Positions 20,761 to 26,475 of a stretch of 26,475 bases of DNA are shown piece by piece. Location: NCBI GenBank assembly GCA_018398765.1, contig JAHBMJ010005921.1:35174-61648 (forward strand), given 5' to 3'. A program made the position numbers and the translations under genes. Numbering within the stretch: position 1 is the first letter of the stretch; every line of letters starts with the position of its first letter. The notes under the pieces were generated by a model. That model was not told where the DNA came from and made no database searches. It saw nothing but the letters and a program-made list of their open reading frames with translations. The DNA comes from Chromera velia. Lineage: Eukaryota; Sar; Chromeraceae.

Positions 20761-21720
20761 CTCCTCATCTTTGTTGGAGTATATAGAGATGGTGCCTCTG
20801 GAGCACTGCTTGACAGTGCTAGTGACAGGTTCGACAGCCTTAATTCGCTGAGCCACTCTTTTGGAAGGAAAGTCTACATATATATAGCTGTCAGCAAGTG
20901 GGAGGAGCTGCCAGCCTGAAGTTGCTCGTGCTAGAAATATCAGAGCGTGCCAGAGTATATATATATATATATATATATACACGTGTGACCCTGTGACGCT
21001 GGATGTGTATATAATTTCCCCTCGATCATTGAATCAGATCGCAAATTGAAGCTTCTGACCTTTTTCTTGCATGCATCCGTCGGAGGGCAGCGCGGAATCT
21101 ATAGGTTTCCGAGCTGGGGGCCCCAGGATTCGTTCCGTCTAGAAAAGTGCATAGAATCAGCGGTCGCGCCGCGTGTACGTACGTACGTGCATGAGCGCGC
21201 GAAATCCGTCGCTTGATTTGCAAGGCACTCGCTAATTTTTTGGTGTGTCAATGGAAAGATGGACGCGCATGCATGCATGCATGCAGTCTGCATATGATTC
21301 TTTAAATTGTCGACCTCTTTTGCCAAATCCTGCCAGCGGAAGTTCCAGGCGCCCAGGCTTTCTTGCGACATGAAGCACCTTCACGTCCAAGACTCTGCAT
21401 GGAGAAACCGATGAAGCAAATGACCAGAAGTAACGCCTGAAAAGAACACCGTGGAAACACGACAGACGAAATCTGAGCATAGACGGAAAGCAATATATAC
21501 ATACGTACCCTCGTCAGACTGCAGACGGTCAGTCATTCTGCAGACTCCCGGTCGGCCTGTGACAGTGCCTGTCTAGCAGCACTCTGTCAGGCAATCTTTG
21601 GAGTCTCAACACCAGGCAGGATCACGGGGCCACTTTTTAGCTTGAAAGGAGTCCGTGTCCTCCTTTCGAGCCTCCACTTTCTTCTTACCAGACGGAGCAA
21701 CAGAAAGACAACCTCAGTGC
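20761..21720. promoter_or_regulatory. Shared divergent promoter region with TGCATGCA cluster
   Basis: This lies between the start of the minus-strand orphan gene and the plus-strand Thr/Glu-rich gene. It contains TGCATGCAT at 21069-21077 and an extended GCATGCATGCATGCATGCAG at 21267-21286. TATA-like sites are at 20876-20888 (minus) and AATATATAC at 21492-21500 (plus). A TA run at about 20957-20979 is also present. A short open frame with GTG at 21655 precedes the chosen ATG. Confidence 0.45.
21492..21500 (+). promoter_or_regulatory. TATA-like box upstream of the Thr/Glu-rich gene
   Basis: AATATATAC lies 229 bases before the ATG at 21721, a spacing close to that of the TATA-like sequence upstream of the gene at 7529. 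The assignment rests on sequence likeness. Confidence 0.28.
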
Positions 21721-23033
21721 ATGATGAGTGGACCTGATGGGATGCCCCGGGCAGGTGCAGTGCGCACTCTGCGATTCGGGGGCTTTCCCAAAGTGTTCAG
21801 ATTTCTTTGTTCAATCGTTTTGGTTCTCTGCCTGCCCCTTCCCGGCAGCGGGCCGCTAGTCTCAGGGGTTTCGAGTGCCGCGGCGTCCTCCTCGTTCTCG
21901 GAGAGGGAGTTTCTCTCTTCGTCTGTCGAGAGGGGAGGGGGGAGCGTGCAGTCGCATGCAGGGCAGCAGGGTGGAAGGCACAAGCAGCAGTCTCAAGGAC
22001 AGGCAGCAGTTAGCCACGGAAGGAGAGTGGACGCAGGGGGACAAGGTCAGGGTCGAACAATCCGCATGGCGGTGACGGCATCAGGTCAACCCTCACTTGA
22101 GAGAGAGGAGCACGCTCCTCCCTCTTCCTCGCACTTCCATGAGAAACGAAAAGAGGACCCTGTAGAGGACGAAAGTGGAAGTGCAGAGACCACAACGGCC
22201 TCTGTGGAAGGAGAAGGAGAGGAGGGAACAGAAACACAGACAGAAACAACAACAACGACTGAGTCGTCATCTGATGGGACGGAGACCGAGACGGCCTCTA
22301 CCTCTGGTACAGAGACAGAGACAAGCACAGAGACCAGCACAGAGGGAAGTTCTGAGGAGGCCTCTTCCACCACAACGACGAGTGAGGAAGAGAAGGAAAC
22401 AGAGTCAGCTGAGACAACCGCGTCACCAACAGAATCAGAACCCGAGAGCGAGACTCATACAGAATCCCAAACAGAGGCAGACTCAAGCACGGAGACGGAG
22501 ACAGGAACAGGGACAGGGTCAGAGAGTGGGGGAGGAACAGAGACGGAAACCGAAACGCCAACCGCACCCCCCCCCACTTCAACTCCAACCTCCTCCCCCC
22601 GCGCCGAGCCAGAGCCAACCACACACACGGAGGACGAAACCAAACAAGGACCCAACCCTGACGTCAGTCGTTTCACAGAAAGAAGAGGAAAATAGGCATC
22701 ATTTGTTCGAGCGAGCGAGCGTGCTTGTGTGTGAGAGAGAGAGAGACAGAGAAGAAAAACAGCCGGAAACGGATTGAGAGGACATCCGTGACCTTTCTAT
22801 ACGCTTCTTCAGTGAGGTGTAATATGAGTGAGGTGTGATTGCGATGATATCTTCTTTTCTTGATCCACATTCATTCCTGCTGCATCCACACCAAACATCC
22901 CACAGACCTCTACATGTTCTGACAGACGAATGGACTGACCGAGCCAAAAGAGCCCCTCTCACGAGCAGTCCAGGGACCCAAGAAAATTTACAATGATGGG
23001 ACGCCTAACACTTGAAACATGCATGGGTCTCTC

Positions 23034-23084
<51 letters not shown>

Positions 23085-23495
23085 GAGAGAGAGTTGGTTT
23101 GTACGTGCATCTGCATGTGGGCGTGTTTCCGGTTGTGTGCCTCTGTCTACTCTAGCGGGTGCTTTTGTCGGCACGTTCTTCTGTCTGTCTCTGCGTCACG
23201 AGGCTCTAAGCCAGAAAATTCAGGAAAGTGGCTGACAACCAGAGTTGCGTAGCGACAGATGCAGACACGCCAATCTGAATGCCCCGCCCCGTCCGCAACT
23301 GCAGTTTGCCGCCGCCTCTACTGTGGAGCCCTACATCGCTGCGTGGAAGCGGGCAAGCGACGAGATGGAGTCTGATCCCGAGAACCTTGCAAGCGTCCAT
23401 GCAACCATTGCATCAGGAACAGCACTGCAAGACGCTATCGACATGTGAGCTCTGACTGGGAGGCTCCTTCCCTGTCTATCTGTCTGATTGTCTCG

Positions 23496-23538
<43 letters not shown>

Positions 23539-23542
23539 GTGT

Positions 23543-23583
<41 letters not shown>

Positions 23584-24740
23584 AGAGAGAGAAAACGGCA
23601 GAGAGACAGAAAGATCTGAAACAAACTGTCTGTCTGTCTGTCTGAAAAGACAGGAGAAGAAGAAGCGTATAGTCTGTCTTACTCTCACCTTTCGGGCCCC
23701 CTGCCCACTTTGTCTGAGTTGTCGTGATCTTCTTTTTTCTTTGTTGCTTTCTTTCTTTGTTTCTGTTGTGTTCATGACGAAGAGGAGGGAAAGAAACCAT
23801 AGAGTCTGTCAGTCAGTCAGTCTGTCGGTCGGCCTCTCGACTTGTCTCTCATTGCCAATGTTCCTCGATCCATTTTTGCTCCTCTGTCATTCGGCTTTTT
23901 TTCTCACCGACCCCCTTGGAGCTCCCGTCCTTTCTTCCTCTTACATTCCTTTCTGTCTTACTTGCTTCTCTTTTCCTGCCTCTCTTTCTGTGTCCCTGTC
24001 TTTCTATCTGCTTTTCTACTCGTCATGATCTTCACAGGGTGTGTCCCTTTGCCTTTTCATGCAAAGACTGCTCGCATGAATATGTCAATTTTTTTCTTTG
24101 TGAGGGTATCTTTACTGCCTCTTGAAGCCAAAAAAGACAAGGGGGGCACAAGGGAAAGAAGACACAGAAAGGAAGGGGGAACTCTGCTTCTGTCTCTTTT
24201 GGGTATTCACACTTCGGTCATTATCTGTTTGCCTCTTTCTCCCTCTTCCCTGATCGGGTTTTCCTCTTCTGTCCCTTCCCCAGGTATTTTGCTCAGACGG
24301 GCAACCAGCCGTCCGGGGAGGAGCGTGAGGGGATCAACACGGCCTTTCACGATGCGGTGCAGAGCTACAACGCATTTGTATCGGCCTACACACAGGCCTT
24401 CCGAGTCGCCTCGGGCACGATGGAAGACGAGGCGTCCGCAGAGGGGGAGACGGAGGCAGAGTCGGAGGGCAGTGCGGAAACAACGACGGAATCCTCCGAA
24501 GGAACGGCAACAACAGAGAGCACAGAGACGGAAAGCACGACTACAACGGAGACGGAGACGGGCACAGGGACAGAAGGGTCCTCAACAGAGTCCGTGGAGA
24601 GGGTCTCAACAGAGCCGGAGACGGAAACCCAAACGGCATCTTCCTCCTCCGCTTCCTCTGAAGAAAGCACAACGGCATCTTCTGAGACGACAACAACAGA
24701 CAGCGGAGGGGGGGAGACAGAGAGCGAAACGACGTCATAA
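21721..24740 (+). CDS. Secreted or anchored Thr/Glu-rich protein, three exons
   Basis: Exons inferred: 21721-22662, 23305-23444, 24284-24740, together 1539 bases or 512 residues plus stop; phases agree at both junctions. Residues about 25-46 (VFRFLCSIVLVLCLPLPGSG) form a hydrophobic signal or anchor after a basic stretch. Residues about 160-310 are a Thr/Glu/Ser repeat-like tract. Exon 2 and the start of exon 3 encode about 85 residues of likely helices (EPYIAAWKRASDEMES, QDAIDMYFAQTG, FHDAVQSYNAFVSAYTQAF). The tail, about 120 residues, is again Thr/Glu/Ser-rich. The similar composition of exons 1 and 3 supports one gene. If the donor at 22663 is not used, exon 1 ends alone at TAG 22693-22695. 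A heavily O-glycosylated surface or matrix protein is plausible but unproven. The second junction (23444 to 24284) is firmer than the first. Confidence 0.6.
23034..23092. repeat. TG then GA microsatellite in intron
   Basis: A short TG run passes into a GA run interrupted by GACA units, within the inferred intron 22663-23304. Confidence 0.88.
23499..23591. repeat. CT, GT and GA compound microsatellite in intron
   Basis: CT repeats, then GT repeats, then GA repeats adjoin within the inferred 839-base intron 23445-24283. A CTGT run follows at about 23626-23645. Confidence 0.9.
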
Positions 24741-25783
24741 AACGATGGGTGGGTGAATCAAAAAATTTAGGAAATGCGGTCACCATCAAATTGGTTGTTT
24801 CTATGACTGTGCCTTGTTGTTACTTGTTGTTATATACACCGGCCTCTTAGTATAAAATTGATTTCAATTGGGTGCATTCATTTGTCAATGACATTTCTTC
24901 AAGTAAGTAAAAGACTTATTTGCACACCTTAATACTAGCACATCTTAATGTTAATAAAGAATTCGCATATCCTAATGTTAGTTATTATTAGTCATCATTT
25001 TTATCTACATCATCTGTTCATAGCTATTGATAGCCCACGCCTAGTAACGTCTGACTAAACTCAGGTAAGCTTAGATATAGGACATGTAAGGATATCAATG
25101 CTTTTTTAAAAAATGTTCACACCCCACGCCAAACAGATTCAAACAGACCGCGATGTATGAGATGACTTTGAATTTGTTAGAATTTGTAGTACGTCTCGCA
25201 AGGCGTGTGGCACGCCCCAGCCCCGCCGCTCCCCCGGCTGCGGCCTGCCTGCGCATGCACGAAACCCGGCCGGGGCCGGCATTTAACCCCTGGCCCTTGA
25301 ATTATGACCATTCAACTACCCTTTGCATCGACTGATCTGTATGGATGAATCTGTATAGTTTTCTTTTTCATTTTTCAATTCTTTTTTTTTTTGTAAATGG
25401 CCAGCTCCAGGTGGGGCCCTATCTGAAAGCGGTGTAAGCGCTTTCATCGCGCACGTACGCGTCGACGACAGACGTGCAACAATGGCGCAAAATATAAGAG
25501 CAAAGGGTAATATGGTGTTTGTCTGTGTGCGAGTCAGTGGGTGTTGGCAGGTGTTTGTCTATAGGTACGTTAGGGTGGTATACGCCCATTTGGTCATAAT
25601 TCAAGGGTCAAGGCATTGTGAGCTATGTGACTTTGATTTTTTTTTTCTTTTGAATAAACGTCTTTGCCGTCTCTGCCGTCTCTGCAGGTTATTTGGAGCG
25701 ACTGACTCTCTCTCTAGGCGGCATTTCTCGGAAAGTTGGTCTTCTTCGATTTAGACCCTTTTTTGCCCCCCCCCTCTCCCTTC

Positions 25784-25784
25784 C

Positions 25785-25822
<38 letters not shown>

Positions 25823-25868
25823 ATGGATAGAGGGATGGATGAGTGGTTGGGTGGGTGGGTAGGTAGGT
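25784..25868. repeat. (TG)n followed by GGAT/GGGT repeats
   Basis: A TG run (about 25788-25820) passes into GGAT and then GGGT/AGGT tetranucleotide units up to about 25868. Confidence 0.88.
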
Positions 25869-25929
25869 TACTGAGTGTGAGGGTGCACGCAGGCTAGTTC
25901 AGAGGTTGGGTGTACAGGGCTAGCAAGGA

Positions 25930-25955
25930 TGGAGAGAGAGAGAAAGAGAGAGAGA

Positions 25956-26001
<46 letters not shown>
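25930..26001. repeat. (GA)n microsatellite
   Basis: GA repeats with occasional AAAG interruptions. Open frames through it (Glu/Arg or Ser/Leu runs) are artefacts. Confidence 0.92.
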
Positions 26002-26005
<4 letters not shown>

Positions 26006-26035
26006 AGATGGGAGAGAGAGAAAGAGTGTAGAGAG

Positions 26036-26086
26036 ATGGCCGGCGCATACGTTTCAGTGAAAGAAAAGGAAGGAGAAAGGATCGAG
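26036..26086 (+). CDS. Possible first exon of a further gene
   Basis: An ATG at 26036 opens 17 codons (MAGAYVSVKEKEGERIE) that end exactly at a strong donor GAG/GTAAGT at 26087. If real, the gene continues beyond the window or in unidentified downstream exons; none was found in the remaining 390 bases. The evidence is limited to a start codon and a good donor, so confidence is low. Confidence 0.2.
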
Positions 26087-26475
26087 GTAAGTAGGTAAGA
26101 AAGAGTGAGACAGGCCTTTCACAGGAGTAGAGAGTATGTGTGATAGGAGAAGTGTAACTGAATAGACGAATGACTATCAGTGAATGAAAGAGCAGAGAGG
26201 TGCGGTGGGCAAGATATGGTAGAAAAGAGTGATGAAAAATAAACAAAACAGACGAGTGTACACTATACGGAGGGGCTTAGCAATCGGTTGGTAAAAAGTA
26301 AAGGGTAGGGGCACATTCAATCAGACAGTGTACTCGATGGTAGAAAGCTTATGGTAGAAGAGCAAAAGAGAGAGAGAAGGGAAGAAGGCAGATAGGGAGA
26401 GAACACAAGTGGGTCGGTTACTTGGTAGGTCGGTTGGGTGGCCCTTTCCTTCCGTTCGCGTGTTCTGTCAGTCAG

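Larger units (their letters stand above)
24741..26035. other. Right-hand spacer
   Basis: No gene is supported. 24780-25130 is AT-rich. 25190-25290 is GC-rich and contains the palindromic CCGGCCGGGGCCGG. A short inverted repeat GAAAGCG-GTGTAAG-CGCTTTC lies at 25425-25445. Microsatellites dominate from 25784 onward. Confidence 0.45.

Noticed and set aside
20761-20982. N-terminal extension of the 287-residue minus-strand protein
   Set aside because: It would begin with a Tyr-Ile run translated from a TA repeat and contains TATA-like promoter sequence, so the downstream ATG is preferred.
25190-25320. tRNA-like or SINE-like element on the minus strand
   Set aside because: Sequences loosely resembling A-box and B-box occur, but the spacing is too short and no cloverleaf can be drawn.
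25425-25445. Seven-base-pair stem with a seven-base loop
   Set aside because: Too small to assign a role; it does not match the histone 3' stem-loop and has no supported gene next to it.
1-26475. CRISPR array, rRNA genes or bacterial operons
   Set aside because: No spaced direct repeats, rRNA-like sequence or ribosome-binding-site-led gene chains were seen; the repeats are simple microsatellites of a eukaryotic genome.

Overview
The window is nuclear DNA from a eukaryote with spliceosomal introns. Three multi-exon genes can be reconstructed, with every inferred acceptor ending in CAG and introns of roughly 150 to 840 bases. The introns and spacers are full of microsatellites (TG, GA, CTTT/CCTT, CTGT, GTCA). 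Long-intron, repeat-rich DNA of medium GC, TGCATGCA motifs in promoters and secreted Thr/Glu-rich proteins would fit a chromerid-type alga (relative of apicomplexans, e.g. Chromera) or another alveolate or stramenopile alga. This placement is inference and only moderately secure.

Layout. (1) Positions 79-4231, plus strand: the last ten exons of a beta-adaptin (AP-1/AP-2 clathrin adaptor large subunit), whose 5' part lies outside the window. (2) 4232-6197: spacer with an AT-rich island. (3) 6198-6746, minus: intronless gene for a small secreted cysteine-containing protein of unknown family. (4) 7529-16379, plus: a ten-segment gene for a single-module non-ribosomal peptide synthetase: adenylation domain, carrier domain, then three repeated units of membrane helices plus a soluble hexapeptide/condensation-like domain. 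This is the layout of the Pls/PosA family that includes bacterial epsilon-poly-L-lysine synthetase. The reading frame carries an in-frame TAG at 13838 and a -1 shift near 16116, so it is either recently broken, mis-sequenced, or recoded. (5) 16380-19890: spacer with a tandem repeat, a decayed retrotransposon-like coding remnant (17223-17759), a second AT-rich island and a compound microsatellite. (6) 19897-20760, minus: intronless 287-residue orphan protein. (7) 21721-24740, plus: three-exon gene for a secreted or membrane-anchored protein with Thr/Glu-rich stretches on both sides of a short helical region. (8) 24741-26475: spacer, microsatellites and possibly the first exon of a further gene at the right edge.

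The two divergent gene pairs (6198/7529 and 19897/21721) each share a 0.8-1 kb intergenic region holding TATA-like sequences and clusters of TGCATGCA. The peptide synthetase is the most interesting object: it predicts a ribosome-independent, probably homopolymeric amino-acid product made at a membrane in a protist. Nothing in the neighbouring genes forms an obvious biosynthetic cluster with it.
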